This document shows, in pieces, positions 23,101 through 35,542 of a stretch of 64,000 nucleotides of DNA. Origin of the DNA: Gnetum montanum (lineage: Eukaryota; Streptophyta; Gnetopsida; Gnetales; Gnetaceae); assembly GCA_015680685.1 (NCBI GenBank), contig MNCI01002693.1:54420-118419 (forward strand), written 5' to 3'. The notes under the pieces are model-generated. The model did no database searches, was not told where the DNA came from, and saw nothing but the letters and a program-made list of their open reading frames with translations. The stretch's first letter is position 1; each line of letters begins with the position of its first letter. Made by a program: the position numbers and the translations under genes.

Positions 23101-24328
23101 GAAATTTGATTTCTTCACAACTCTAATTCTGAAGTAATGTTTCAAGGCATAAAATCCTATTTTCCATTCATTTTATTCTAACTCTTTCAAAATTTTCATT
23201 TGATATAATGCATTCATCCTCATGAAAAACCACATCATCACCTTTTTGGAAAGTTTGGCCAATTGAAAGTAGTAAATTCACTACTTGTGAAACATAGAAA
23301 ACATCATTTATAGTGATTGGATGTCTATTAGGAAGTTTATCAGTACTTTGCCAATGCATTCAACGTTAATGAATTTACCATTTCCAATTTTGATTCTTCT
23401 AAGGTCATTAGTTTGATAAAATTTAATGAAATGTTCTTTATATGGAGTCATGTGATTGGAGCAACCTCTGTTAACAATTTAATTACAAGATTGAACTTTC
23501 TTGACTAAATTGAATGCTTCAAAGTTTGATACTCAATACTCATTTCCTTTATTTAAATTTTTACTATTTTGATTTTGATTTCTTTGATTGCTATTTTTCA
23601 TCTTCATTATTTCAAACTCACTTTTATTTTAACATTGATATATTGAATGATCTTGCTTGTTATAGAATTTGCAAAATTATAGTCTTGGATTGGATTTACA
23701 TTGCAAACATTATAAATTTGGTTTCCAAAGCTTCTTCCTCTATAACTGCCTCTAAAATTTGTAATTATTTAGGTTTAATGATTCTCTTGATTTTTATCTT
23801 AGAATTATTTGATGAAGTGGGTCTTAAGCTTTACTAATAATTAAAGCTACCTCTTCCTCTAAAATCTCTTCCACCTCTTTTGGTCATGTATGTCTAATCA
23901 TTGTTTGCAATTTCTAGGCTTTCTAATGCTTTAGCTTATAAAGCCAAATACTTAATTTTTACATAGTCCATGCCTCTTGATTGTATGAATTTTTGTATGA
24001 TATTTTTCTATCTATGATCATGTTAAAAAAATACCAATTTTATATACCTTTTATTATTGATAAATCCACATTCATATTCATCTACATGCCTCAAGGAGGC
24101 ATTCATACATTCTTGTGAAATTATTTTTATGTTTTCACCTCTTCTAATTTGGTGTTTATCAAATTTAATGTGGTGATGTAGTTTTTGGATCTCTATGTTG
24201 ACAACCTGCCAAGGTAGTCAAGATGTAATCTTTTCTATAGATCTTTTGATGATCATAATGAATCTCTCTTTTGTTGATTGTAATGAATTTAATTTATCCA
24301 TGATCTTTGTAGAAACAATAAAAATAAT
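20159..24328 (-). pseudogene. R4 Ty1/copia gag C-terminus, protease, integrase, RT and RNase H
   Basis: Copia-order polyprotein on the minus strand, continuing the gag that starts at 44254 and is split by R5. A CCHC knuckle with its second Cys changed to Tyr lies at 23673-23632 (CKFYNKQDHSIYQC). A pre-integrase/protease segment is at 23359-23168. An integrase C-terminal part with TPFELLYKR lies near 22180. RT occupies 21581-20930, with KLKKALHGIKQASKAW and the catalytic box as YVDG instead of YVDD. Degraded RNase H follows to about 20200. Many stops and frameshifts are present, so it is inactive. The order with integrase before RT distinguishes it from the gypsy elements. Confidence 0.9.
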
Positions 24329-25250
24329 TGATGAGTCATGTTTGGTTGGCTGTGTCAATGAGGCCTCGCCAACTAGGCCTTGTCAATGAGGCCTAGTCGA
24401 TGCATCTTACCATGCATCGATGAGGCCTTATTGACACAGTATTGGTTTTTGGCTATAAATACGTTCATGCAACCACATTTATGGCAATTAGAGATTGTAG
24501 TTGTTGTGAAGCTCTTGTAGTTTTTCCATTTGAAAATTAGAATTTTTCCCTGAGTGCTCATAGCAGGAGTCATTGAGTGTATGGATCTTTATTCAATCTT
24601 TGTTGTTCCTAAGTATGACAATGTGTGTGGTAATAAAGATGAGTTATTTGATAAACCTTGCAGCACTTTGGATAGATTATCTATTTTAATTATGCATTCA
24701 ATGTTTTTAATTAATTATTAAATTTTTTCCATTAGTTATTAAATATTTTCTAGTTATTACGTTAATGAAGCAATTAAGCCAGATAGATTACACACATAAG
24801 TACGATTGCTTCGAGCATAACACGTGTTCGCTTGGTAATCCTAGTAGTGTTATTTTTTCATTCACCTAGTAGCATAGTGCTTGGTTACCTAGTAGTGGAT
24901 ACATGGGTTCATGATGTGTACGAAAAGTGGGATTGGATGCTTATGTTAGGATTAGTTAAATGCTAGTTAATTATTTAATTTAGATTAGTTAATCGAATTC
25001 CTTTGATCTACATTTTGAGCACCAAACTTTAAAACATAAAATAATAAAAATCATATGCCTCAGTTACATTTAACAATACCAACGTACATCACAAGTGTAA
25101 TTGGGAAGATAATGATTAACCTTAAGGCTAGATTCACTTTCTAAAGGACTAGTGCACTGGAAATGATAAAGTCCACGAAATTCGACTAGATCATGCATGA
25201 ACGTTTTGTGATTCATATGGTTAGGCATAGGGGTACCTGGCCACTCATCA
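24329..25250 (+). repeat. R5 5' LTR, with degraded primer-binding site after it
   Basis: Starts TGATGAGTCATG and ends GGCCACTCATCA. U3 words are of the TCAATGAGGCCT / GCATCGATGAGG type, including an inverted repeat TCGATGCAT-CTTACC-ATGCATCGA at 24397-24420, 33 bases before the TATA box TATAAATA (24454-24461). Just after the LTR, TGATGTCATTGCTAGGGA (25252-25269) matches 12 of 18 positions of the tRNA-Asp primer site. Confidence 0.92.
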
Positions 25251-25404
25251 TTGATGTCATTGCTAGGGACTTTGTTTGTGGAACGTGCACTATTTAGATC
25301 TAAGTGAATATCATTAATATCATTGTACAAACCTAAAGGTCAATATCATTCCCACTATACATAAAATTATAAAAGCACACTAACAATTTTATTTTATTTT
25401 GCAA

Positions 25405-25645
25405 AAGGTCTACCTCTTCTCACAAGAACAAAGATACCAAACCACTGGTCCCACAAGACTACAAGGTGGTATATACTCATCTAGATGAATTTGTACCAAA
25501 CTTCACCTTCATCCTACATCAAGATGAATAGCTGTGATGGTGTGATATGGAGGGGAACATTATCTTGCCCCTTGATAGATCCATGCCCAGAATGCTGTTT
25601 AAAACCCTTAAGAAGTTGGGAATAGTAGATCTTCATGAGGAATAC
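25405..25645 (+). pseudogene. R5 gag, N-terminal part before the R6 insertion
   Basis: Matches the R3 gag start: CCTCTTCTCACAAG where R3 has its MSSSHR codons (the ATG itself is changed to AGG), then MEGNIILPLDRSMPRM and LGIVDLHEEYVV. It stops at the R6 target duplication GTTGT (25646-25650) and continues at 30250. Confidence 0.8.
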
Positions 25646-25650
25646 GTTGT

Positions 25651-26519
25651 TGATGAGTCATGGTCTATCAAGCCTAGTTATTGGAGCCCTATTATCGAAG
25701 CCCTGATACAAGATATGGTCTGTCAGGCCTAGTTATCGGAGTCGTGATATCGCATCAACCGTGATATCATGACCTTCCTCAATTTCTATAAATAAGAGGT
25801 AGCTTTCCTTATTCTGGGAGTTAGTTTTTAGAGTTAAGTTTTGATTTTAGTTTTTATTTTTCCTCTCAACCCTTTTCCTCCCAGTGTATGCCTACAGTGT
25901 GGTGAATGTAATTGTACGACATCCTTATTCGAGTGTGACATACTTGGACATGCACATGACCAGAAATAAAGATCGAGATTACTTCATCATTGCAGCATTC
26001 ACTTAGTTTAATTAATTAATTGTTATTATTATTTATTGCTTTTGTAGTTAATATTTATTTACCCTTAAACTCCTGTTAAACACAGAATGAGTACGACTTG
26101 ATTACGAGCATTTAAGTGTGACTACTTGGTAACCCAGTAGCATACCTAGGATCTGTGCTTGGTAATCCCAGTGGTAGTCATGCACGAAGTCCAAGATGTG
26201 TACAGATAATCAAGGAACAAATGCTCATCACACTTAGGCTAGCTTAGATTCTCTCTCATCCTTTCTCTCTTAGCTTAGTGAATATTATTTTGCATTTCCT
26301 TAAGAAGTAGCATTAGGTTAGAAACCCCATCATACACCTCACTCTAGACTAAACCATATGTGACAAAGATAATACTAGTCTAGGTGGGAAGATAGTGAAC
26401 TGTGACCTAAGACTAACTATCTAGATACCACAACTAGTCCATTTGTGGAGTTCAATCCGATTGCGAGTGTAACGCTCGTATTCGTATGGTTGAGTGTAGG
26501 GGTACCTTGCCGCTCATCA
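25651..26519 (+). repeat. R6 5' LTR
   Basis: Starts TGATGAGTCATGGTC and ends TTGCCGCTCATCA. U3 words are GTTATCGGAG and GATATCG type. The TATA box TATAAATAA is at 25787-25795. Homologous to the 3' LTR at 29432-30244. Confidence 0.93.
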
Positions 26520-26520
26520 T

Positions 26521-26538
26521 TGGCACCATTGCTGGGGA
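26521..26538 (+). promoter_or_regulatory. R6 primer-binding site (tRNA-Asp type)
   Basis: TGGCACCATTGCTGGGGA, one base after the LTR, matches 15 of 18 bases of the tRNA-Asp primer site. Confidence 0.88.
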
Positions 26539-26660
26539 CAGTGCTAGTTATCTAGATTATTTATATGATACAAGGCCACTATATAGGAATTAACGATATA
26601 TATTTTAGGAAGAAATAATTATAAAAAGTCACATACAAATTCACACACAATTTCACAACA

Positions 26661-27520
26661 ATGTCTCTCTCACAAGACTATGATCCCGCAACCACTAATG
26701 AGGCAATTCATTGGAGAACCAATAGAATTGATGATAAAGATGCAGTCTGGAGTACTCAACCTTATGCAGGAGTCCCCTACATTTATGAACACCCCAATGA
26801 TACTCAAAGACTCTCGTCATCCAACTCTGACACCTCTAGTGATAATGAGACATCCCATAGAAGGAGGAGGCCCGAAAGGCCTATGACCTTCTCAAAAACT
26901 AACAAGAACTTACTTGGGGATGATTGGAAGACTTACAAAAGTTATAACGAGTTTTACAGTTTCTTTTTCTCCTTCTACATCGCCACCAACTGTTCCTCAA
27001 GTGTCTGCACCATAGCAATAACCCACAAACGTTACTTGTGCTAATATTGCCAATAGTAGTGAGAGACCTTAACAACATTGAAGACATCCCTTCTTTAGAA
27101 ATGACCCTAGGAAGGGACAACACAATTCCAAGGCCACTGCATTCTCCAACTCAGCACAAGTCCAACACTATGGTGCACCCTTATCTTCGAACCCAACACC
27201 TCATGTTACTTCATCAGGGCCACCAATTAACACTCTAACAACCATACAGCCCAATGAATATAGCCATGGAGAGAGACATCCCGATCCTTGCATACCATCT
27301 TATGGTCCCAAATATCATAGTGGGTCAACTCCTTATCCGGGAACCACATCTCATAAATTGCTACACTATGCTTACTATAATCAAGTGTGTGAACCCTGAT
27401 GGGGTAAGTATGATCAAGTTTCAATACTTTCAACATGCAAGGATCCTCATCTTTCATTTATTAATCCTTGGCATCCTCAAACGTTTAGTTATGGGGGATA
27501 TCCTCCATTCTAATAATAAG
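26661..27520 (+). pseudogene. R6 gag-like N-terminal ORF and fragment
   Basis: An open frame of 127 codons starts MSLSQDYDPATTNEAI at 26661. It has a serine- and arginine-rich stretch (SSSNSDTSSDNETSHRRRRP). The next 400 bases encode proline- and tyrosine-rich text in a shifting frame (near 27240-27360), like the gag tails of R8 and R10. The central gag domain (WYR...YYSLLH) is not found, so gag is internally deleted. Position after the primer site supports gag. Confidence 0.6.
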
Positions 27521-28841
27521 TAGGATTAATAAATATTTTTCATTTTCTTTAATTTTAAAACTTTTTGTTTTCTAGTTTTTCATTTTTCAATTTCTTTTTT
27601 TATCTTTTTATCTTTTTACATTTTTATAAGTAATCTCATCTACAAATAAAACACTCATGAGGCTTGTTGGTTGAGGTGTGTTCTATGTTATCGAGTCTCG
27701 AGTGGTCAATTATTTGGATAGTGAGCCCACTACACCCACTCATCCATTCTACCAATAAGAGGTTCTGTTCAAGGGTACAATGATATTATTGACATTTTTA
27801 AAAAACTTAAAATTAATTTTGAGTTCATTGTACCCGGAATGAAGAAGGATGGATCAAGAGGAAATGATTAGGATGTGACATCAAGGAGACTTGTGGATTC
27901 TCTTTGGTGACGTCTGTGGGAGTTATCATGCAACGTGGTTGTACTAAGATCCTTGTAGATCTAACAAAAAATGGGAGTAAGAGTAATCAAGAGGGAACTC
28001 AAAATCCAAGGCTATTCCAGGGGGTCCCACTGCAAAGACATGCACCCATGCCTAAAGGTTGGTGGCTTCTCTGGATTAAGTAGTCAAAAAAAAAACAAAG
28101 GAAGTGCCACAAAACAAAAATCACTCCTCCCTTGAACAAAATGCCAAGTGATCGTATGGATTGTTGTTTTGGTACTCTCATAGTTGTTTATCATGGGATG
28201 AAACAATGTGATGTCACTGATTAGAGGAATGGACTTGGTGCTAATCTTGGAACGATAGGTTAATGACACTTTAATTATGCTTTACATGCAGGATTTACTG
28301 TGCCCTGGGTCAGTTACTTGATGTCCCAATCTCTACAATGCCTTCTATAATCCATCTCATCTTGTTGTTCATGTAAATGTAGCTCGTGTCTCGTATAGCA
28401 TAGAATTCTTACCTCATTCTAGTGGTATCTACATGTGTATGTTTTGTGAAACTAGTATGGATTACATTTAACCCTTCTAGTGCCTACAAACATTTTAAGG
28501 TATGGTTACACAAGGGCATTATAGGTTGGAACCTACTTTGGGGAGGACCCACTTGCATGACTTTTGTAATTTGTACTTGTTTCATATCACAACATCATCT
28601 TATACCCTCTGAGTACTTCATTGCCAAATCCATTCTTTCCTTTTTCATCATTTTATCAAACGTTCCTCAAAACCAGGTCTGACATTAAACTTTTAGGGCA
28701 ACTTCCTTGAAAATAATTTCTAACTCTAAAATCACACTATGCAAAGAATTCAACATTTATTAAAGGCAATGAGTAAGGTATGAAATCATTAAACTTTTTT
28801 TTCAATAACCTTACTAACAATTGATCTTTTTGTGATTATAG
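27521..28841 (+). other. R6 spacer with preserved 3' splice-site candidate
   Basis: Non-coding spacer aligned to those of R1 and R5 (for example GGGGAGGACCCA near 28540). Its last 30 bases have TACTAAC (28812-28818) and TTATAG ending at 28841, immediately before the ATG of the extra ORF; the branch A to acceptor distance is 24 bases. The block with palindromes and TATA seen in R3 and R5 is absent here. Confidence 0.6.
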
Positions 28842-29294
28842 ATGGCCCCTAAAAGAAGACAACAAGGAGGACCTTCTCAAGGTGCTACCGAATGACTAGG
28901 GGGAGGCAGAGGTCAAGGACTTCATGTAGAAAATGCAGAGTAGGAGGCACAATCACTCATCATCCATCATGGAACTCCTATTACTGCATAATCTATCCAA
29001 GCAAAAAGTGGAAAGGTCAGGGCCCAAGCCTATGAATAGGAACGACAGTTGTTTGTGGCATAAGATGTCAATGCCAATCAAGTGTTCCTGCAATTGCCAT
29101 GTTCATGGAAAGTGTTGACTCCATCAAACATTGGAAAATTAGCATGGATGGCTCATAACCCTTGGATAGAAGAGGAGAAACATCAAGCACTTCTTCAACG
29201 GTATTAATCTCAGAAGCTTGATCGTGTAGGACAAAGGAGAGGCATCCATAGAGGAGCCACCACTACTGGGAACCCCATGAGTTCCAAAAGTTTT
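28842..29294 (+). pseudogene. R6 extra ORF, N-terminal fragment
   Basis: Begins ATGGCCCCTAAAAGAAG (MAPKRR), equal in position and first residues to the MAPK starts of R3 and R5. It has several stops in the first 60 codons and runs into the N gap. The part past about residue 60 does not clearly follow R3 or R5, so the protein may be divergent here. Confidence 0.65.
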
Positions 29295-29431
29295 NNNNNN
29301 NNNNNNNNNNNNNNNNNNNNNNNNNNNNNNNNNNNNNNNNNNNNNNNNNNNNNNNNNNNNNNNNNNNNNNNNNNNNNNNNNNNNNNNNNNNNNNNNNNNN
29401 NNNNNNNNNNNNNNNNNNNNNNNNNNNNNNN
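29295..29431. other. Assembly gap of 137 N
   Basis: A run of N inside R6. By comparison with the 5' LTR, where TGTCAGGCC lies 70 bases from the LTR start, the 3' LTR start should fall near 29362 inside the gap, if the gap length is real. Confidence 0.95.
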
Positions 29432-30244
29432 TGTCAGGCCTAGTTATCGGAGCCGCGATATCGCATCAACTATGATATCGTGTATGCGATATCGCGGCTT
29501 GCCTCAATTTCTATAAATAAGAGGTAGCTTTCCTTGTTCTGGGAGTTAGTTTTTAGAGTTAAGTTTTGATTTCAATTTCTATTTTTCCTCTCAACCCTTT
29601 TCCTCCCAGTGTATGCTCGCAGCATGGTGAATGTAATTGTACAACATCCTTATTCGAGTATGATGTACTTGGACATGCACATGACCGGAAATAAAGATCG
29701 AGATTACTTCATCATTGCAGCATTCACTTAGTTTAATTAATTAATTATTATTGTTATTTATTACTTTTGTAGTTAATATTTATTTACCCTTAAACTCCTA
29801 TTAAACGTGGAATGAGTATGACTTCATTACAAGCATTTAAGTGTGACTACTTGGTAACCCAATAGTGTACCTAGGATTTGTGCTTGGTAATCCTAGTGGT
29901 AGTCATGCACGAAGTCCAAGATGTGTATGAATAATCAAGGAATGGATGCTCATCGCACTTACGCTGGCTTAGATTCTCTCTCACCCTTTCTCTCTTAGCT
30001 TAGTAAATATTATTTTGCATTGCCTTTAGGAGTAGCATTAGGTTAGAAACTACATCATACACCTCACTCTAGACTAAACCATACGTGACAAAGCTAATAC
30101 TAGTCCAAGTGGGAAGACAGTGAACTGCAAGCTAAGGCTAACTGTCTAGATACCACAATTAGTCTGTCTACAGAGTTTGACCAGATCACGCGTGTAACGC
30201 TCATATTCATATGGTTGAGTGTAGGGATACCTCGCCACTCATCA
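29432..30244 (+). repeat. R6 3' LTR (start lost in gap)
   Basis: Begins after the gap with TGTCAGGCCTAGTTATCGG and runs to TCGCCACTCATCA. Same order of words and TATA box as the 5' LTR, plus an additional GATATCG repeat near 29470-29495. Followed by GTTGT (30245-30249) and resumed R5 gag. Confidence 0.92.
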
Positions 30245-30249
30245 GTTGT

Positions 30250-31790
30250 GGATGGTTATGACATTTGAAACTACTGTCTTGCTAAAACACCATGCAAATG
30301 AGATAGACATTAGAAGAAACTCCATGAGGCTACAAAGGGGAAAAATTACACTAATCCCTTGTTCCTACTAAATCAAGATGATAATGAGGATCATTATATT
30401 GAAGGTTCTCAACATGAAGATTCTCCACCCCCTGATACTAGTGATGAGGATGTGAAAATGAACATGTGATCCACTATCCATAAATTAGGTTCAAGAAAAA
30501 GTGATAGCCAACACAAGAACTTAAGCAAGCATCACAATAGCAAGGGATCTAAGGATGGTGATGGTAATAAGCATAAGAGTGATGGTGGACATCGTGGTGG
30601 AAATGGTGGTCCACCTTCTTCTTCATCCTTTTCATTCGATTCCAAACATTCCTCTTCATCTAATAGTTCTCATGGAAGTTGCCATTGAAACAATTGTGAT
30701 GAAGGTGATTAGCAAGATAACAATGACTATGAAGGCCATCAAAACTGAAGGGGTGGCCAAAACCATCGTTAGTGTCATCGATGTAGTGATGATGAAAAAC
30801 CTCTATTTGTGACTTGAAGTATGCAAAAACTTGTAGAAGCAATGAAAATCCCAACCAGACATAGGAAAGATAGTCAGATCAAGCACCTAGACATGAATAA
30901 TATCCCAAGATCTGAGGGGGATACAACTCTAACCCGTAGACACATCTACAAGCTTTTCATGATGCTTGCGCCTTACAAAACATAGAAATTGAGTGGTAGA
31001 AACTCAAAATTTTTCCAAAGACACTCATGAAGGAAGCTAAAAGTTGGTACCAGTCTCTGGAGCCAGAATCTATCCATAGATGGAGTACTATGTTAGAGTT
31101 GTTCAATGAAAAATACCAGACATACTCCAAAGTGTCTAATCTAAGAAGGAAAATCCAAGGCAAGAAACAAGGAGCACATGAGCCCTTGGATGCTGCCATG
31201 GGTTAATATTATTCACTCTTACACCAATGCCATGGCCATGGTTATTCTTAGAGGGAACAACTTCACCACATCATAGATGGGCTTTGAGTAGAAACAAGAA
31301 GAATCCTTTGGGTGTATGCCTAAGGAAGATTGTTTGAACTAAGAGCTCATTAGATCCAAAGGCTAATTAGTAGGTAGCAAAAGAAGAATGTGAGTTATAA
31401 TAAAAGGAAAGTGCTGAAGAGCATAATAGGAACCCTTCCATTAGAAAATGAGTGGTTCGATTTTGTGATGAGGAGGAGTCACCACTTAATGAAGTGGTGA
31501 ATAGAAAGACCTTGCCCATCCAAAAATGTATTTATGATATTTTGTTCAAGATTGACAAGTTATGGGACTTTTTGCATGAAAAATTTCAAACCACTATGAA
31601 GATTGCTGAACAATCTAAAGAGCAAAGTGGTGATCGTAATCGCAGGAGGTGAAAAGAAGCTGAATGCGCATACCAAATATGTAAGGGCAAAGCTGTTGCA
31701 GTAGATGAAGTTATGGAGTCTAACTATAATGATGAAATTAAATCTGAAATATATTAATACAAACATTGAAATGGATGTTGCTTTGTGGTG
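30250..31790 (+). pseudogene. R5 gag, main part
   Basis: Continues the gag after R6. It has a serine/histidine/aspartate-rich linker (30390-30670), then MNNIPRSEG near 30890, and the gag domain (KIFPKTLMKEAKSWYQ, YQTYSKVSNLRRKIQG, YYSLLHQCHGHGYSQ) at about 31000-31260. The open part at 31452-31652 (RKTLPIQKCIYDIL, FQTTMKIAEQSKEQ) parallels the 12999-12640 part of R3. The Cys/His motif near 31730-31790 has decayed, while SHLQES and ALNPCLA remain. Stops and shifts are frequent. Confidence 0.82.
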
Positions 31791-32456
31791 TCACACTTAC
31801 AAGAGTCTTGAGTGTATGCATTGAATCCTTGCCTAGCATGTAGGCAAGCTTCAAGACAATTTCCTTACCCTCAAGGCAGTCCAAGGTAATTCCACCAATA
31901 GTAACAAGCTTACTACCCAAGTGAAACTCTTCCATAACCTTATGAATAATACCAACAATGGTACCAACCATAATCATTGGGAATGCCACCAACAAAATAA
32001 CAATACCCTTATAGGCAACCAGATCCATATGGGTACTATGTTTAGTAGCCCATCTCCCATAGAAATTCTGCAAGTCATATATCATTCCAGCATCACTATT
32101 ACCCTCTAGAGTATCATCAAACACATTCACCATCTACTCAAGGAGGAAACCCATATCTATATTCATATCATCCTTCACATCTCTCTACACATACACCTTT
32201 TCCTTCAACCTAGTTACCTCCTGCTCCATCCATGCAGGGTAAGATTCCTTCATAACTGTAACAATAAAATGCTATGAGGGTTGTACACTCACAACTGATT
32301 TTTCAACCAAGTGGTCTAGACAATTGATCAAGGAAAAGACCCTTCTTTTGACCTAGCAATCTTCTTCAACCCTCACAATCTAGTTCAGTTGATTATCCTA
32401 CATCTCCAACACCATCATCCTCTGCATCAAATACCTTTGAGTGTCCTTCAAACCAA
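31791..32456 (+). pseudogene. R5 gag tail, low complexity
   Basis: Encodes an N/H/Q/T/I-rich tail (NNTNNGTNHNHWECHQQ near 31930) parallel to the tails of R3, R8 and R10. No catalytic motif. It leads into the protease. Confidence 0.6.
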
Positions 32457-33050
32457 GTGTTATCTAGGATTCACACTGTGATGCTAACTCATGCTATTTT
32501 TTATTGGATCAAATCTGGCAATCTTCCTATGAAAAGATCTAACTTGGGAAGTCCACTCATTTATCTACAAATCACTAGACATGAGCCATGCAAGGCTCTT
32601 CTTGACTCTAGTTCTGGAGTTAATCTCATATCCCATAACATGTACAAGGCCTAGAACCTACCACCTCTTAAGAAGAGAAACATTCATTTAGAATTAGCAA
32701 ATTAGTCAATTACTATTCCTTTGAGATTAGTAGAGGACATTGTGACCATAGTTTGTGGGTGGTCCTATCCTATTGATTTTTTGGTGATCAAGGTGGACAA
32801 CTACAAAAGTGACTTCCCCATCATTATGATAAGGGCTTGGTTAAGCATAGTTGACAAAAGAATGGACATAAGAAACTTATCTTTAGAAATATCTAAGGAA
32901 AATGAACTAAGCAAGATTGAGAAGAAGTGTATTCCATGCATTGTGTACAAAAATAATAGGTGCAATTGCATGCAAAAGATTTTGTCAATCAAGAGTACAT
33001 ACATTAAAGCATGTAATCAGTGTGTGTAAGAGATCAATATTTAAGGTGTT
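32457..33050 (+). pseudogene. R5 aspartic protease
   Basis: The segment has ALLDSSSGVNLIS at about 32590-32630, the position of the D-T/S-G active site in retrotransposon proteases with an extra Ser, followed by IPLRLVEDIVTIVCG and the IDFLVIKVDN hydrophobic flap region. It lies between gag and RT in the standard Ty3/gypsy order. In-frame stops are present. Confidence 0.75.
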
Positions 33051-33060
33051 TATAAGTAGA

Positions 33061-33162
33061 AACCACAAAATAGGAGGGCATCCAATGGCTGATAGTTGAC
33101 TCAAAAAGTANCAACCACAAAATAGGAGGGCATCCAATGGCTGATAGTTGACTCAAAAAGTA
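33061..33162. other. Assembly artefact: 50-base duplication around one N
   Basis: 33061-33110 and 33113-33162 are identical, separated by N (33111) and one C. Same style as 9106-9286: an unmerged contig overlap. Confidence 0.9.
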
Positions 33163-33164
33163 GC

Positions 33165-34800
33165 ACATTATGCATGGAAACAACTGAGAGCTTAACATGT
33201 GCTTATGTTGAGGGCATGGACAAAATTGAACAAGTTCATTCCCAACTCTTTGATGAAGATGATGACACCTATTGCGGAGAGTTAGAAATCCCTGATAGCT
33301 TCAAGAAGGAGCCCTTAGAACTAAAAATTTTACTAATCGTTATGGAGAATGCATTTTTAAAGAATGGTAAATTGATCATCATTAATGCCAAACTTGCTCC
33401 TGAACAAAAATAAAAGTTATTGAAGGTGGTGAATAAATGGTCAACAGCCTTTGCTTGGTCATATCTAGAGCTAATAGGAATCGATCCAAGGATATGCTAG
33501 CATAAGATCTACATCGACCCGACTATGAAGCCTAGAAGGTAGCCGTAGAGATGGCTGAACCCCAAATTGAAGCAAATCGTCAAGGAAGAAATAGAGCAAC
33601 TCCTCAAGGCAGGGTTCATCTATCCCATTGCAAATAGTGAGTGGGTTAGCCCACTTGTAATTGTACTAAAGGGTGGAAAATGGCGGGTTTTCATTAACTT
33701 CAGACTGTTGAATATGGTAACATTTAAAGATCATTTCCCTTGCCATTTGTGGATCAAGTGTTTGACACCATATCTGGCCATTGTTATTATATCTTCTTAT
33801 ATGGTTATAGTGGCCAAACCAAATCCAAATTTCACTAGAAGATCAAGCCAAGATAACATTCACGAGTCCTTGGGGGACTTTTGCATATTGTAAGATGTCA
33901 TTCGATCTATGCAATGCCCTTGCAATATCAACACTTGGTCCTTAGTGTCTTTCAATAATTTTGAAGTCTTCATGGATGACTTTTCCACCTATAGAGCTAC
34001 ATTTGAGCAAGCCTTGGACCGCCTGGAGCAAGTACTGAAGAGATGTGTAGAGACAAACCTATAGCTTAACTAGCAAAAGAGCCATCTTATGGTCCAAGAA
34101 GACATTGTGCTAGGGCACTTAATTTGGCAAAAAGGGATTGAGGTAGACCTAGAAAAAATAAGGGTCATCCAAGAAATAACATGCCAACTAGAGACTATTA
34201 AAGATGTTTAGTCATTCCTTGGACACATTGGCTACTATTGGCGATTCGTAGAGAATTTCTCTAAGATTGTAAAGCCATTGGTAGAGCTTACAAAGAAAGA
34301 TGCATCCTTCATCTGGACCAAGGAATGTGAATACAGATTCTAACAATTAAAGGAGAAACTTGTAGAAACACCAATCCTACAAGTACTAGACTGGTCTAGA
34401 CCATTCCACATCATGACAGATGCATCTAAATACACCTTGGAAGTAGTGCTCATGTAGATGGGCAATAAGAAACATCCATATTACATCCACTATATGAGTT
34501 GAAGAATTTTGGAACCACAATTAAATTACACCACCATGGAGAAAGAACTAATGGTAGTGGTGTACGTGCTAGAAAATTTTAGGAACTATGTGCTTGGTTA
34601 CAAAGTATTTATACATACGAACCACATTGCAATTCGCTTCCTCATGAACAAGCTAACGGTAAGCCCTTGTGTCATATGGTGGCTTGTGATCTTGCAGGAA
34701 TTTGATCTCATGATGGTAGATCGAAAAGGAACTAAGAATGTGATCGTTGACCACCTCTCATACTTAAGATGGAATAATAAAGAGGAAGAGAGCTTGCTCT
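33165..34800 (+). pseudogene. R5 reverse transcriptase and RNase H
   Basis: The pre-RT linker AYVEGMDKIEQVH and ELEIPDSFKKEPLELK (33200-33330) is followed by RT: KQIVKEEIEQLLKAGFIYP (33570), GGKWRVFINFRLLNMVTFK (33670), a shifted palm region and the FMDD box at about 33965-33985. The connection and RNase H follow with DASKYTL near 34425 and MEKELMVVVYVLENFRNYV at 34535-34595, then DHLSYLRW at 34750. Frameshifts occur near 33740-33900, and several CAG/CAA-to-stop changes. The order and motifs are those of R1. Confidence 0.9.
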
Positions 34801-35542
34801 CTAGCCAATTTCTAGACGAACTCCTCTTTACAAGAGCAATAGGTGAACAAATGCCTACAAAAATAATATGGTCTAATGGCATCCTCATCTATCTTCTTAC
34901 TTAGGAGATGCCATAAGACTTTGATTTTAGGAAGAAGTAACAATTTCTTCATTGGGCCAAATACTTCATGGAAATCAATGGACACCTTTACAAGGTGTGT
35001 GCTGATGGCCTGAATTGTTAGTGTGTCCCTGACGAAGATCAATTGTGCATTCTCTAGGATGCTCACAAAGGGCCTTGTGAAGGCCACTATGTAGGGAGAT
35101 GCATGGCCATAAAAATCCTAATGATAGGATACTATTAGCCTACAATATTTAGGGATGTCCACCAGTTCATCAAGTCTTGTGAATGTTGTTAATGAGATGG
35201 GGGGATGACCGCTCGCATGGTAGATCCTCAATAGTGGATTCAACCACTAGAACCTTTTGACATAGGGGGCATTGACTTCATGGGTCCCATCACATCCATG
35301 TCCAATAGGAAGGCATATATTATAGTAGTGTTCAACTACTACATAAAATGGGTAGAGCAATAGTTGTTACCGATTGTACATCATCCACTACTACTAGATT
35401 TATATAAGAAAATATTGTGAATAGGTTTGGAGTGCCACATTCACTAATTTCTGATAATGAAAATCATTTCATAGGTGCTAATTTTAGAAAATTAATGCAA
35501 CACTTGGGAGTGGAACATAAATTAACAACACCTTATCACCCC
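34801..35542 (+). pseudogene. R5 integrase, N-terminal half
   Basis: Contains the HHCC region (DAHKGPCEGHYVGR near 35050; CECC near 35175) and core residues in GGIDFMGP (35265) and ISDNENHFIG (35450), parallel to R1. It breaks at ACCCC (35538-35542), the left target duplication of R7. Confidence 0.85.

Larger units (their letters stand above)
25651..30244 (+). mobile_element. R6: pol-less gypsy element nested in R5 gag
   Basis: The 5' LTR at 25651-26519 and 3' LTR ending at 30244 are bounded by duplication GTTGT (25646-25650 and 30245-30249). Inside are a tRNA-Asp primer site, a gag-like N-terminus, spacer and the first part of the extra ORF, then a gap. No RT or integrase is present, and the internal promoter block is also missing. 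It is a deletion derivative of the same broad family, with GATATC-type U3 words instead of the R5 type. Confidence 0.93.

Noticed and set aside
29277-29516. Open frame crossing the N gap
   Set aside because: It exists only because N codons are read as open; it joins the extra ORF fragment to LTR DNA.
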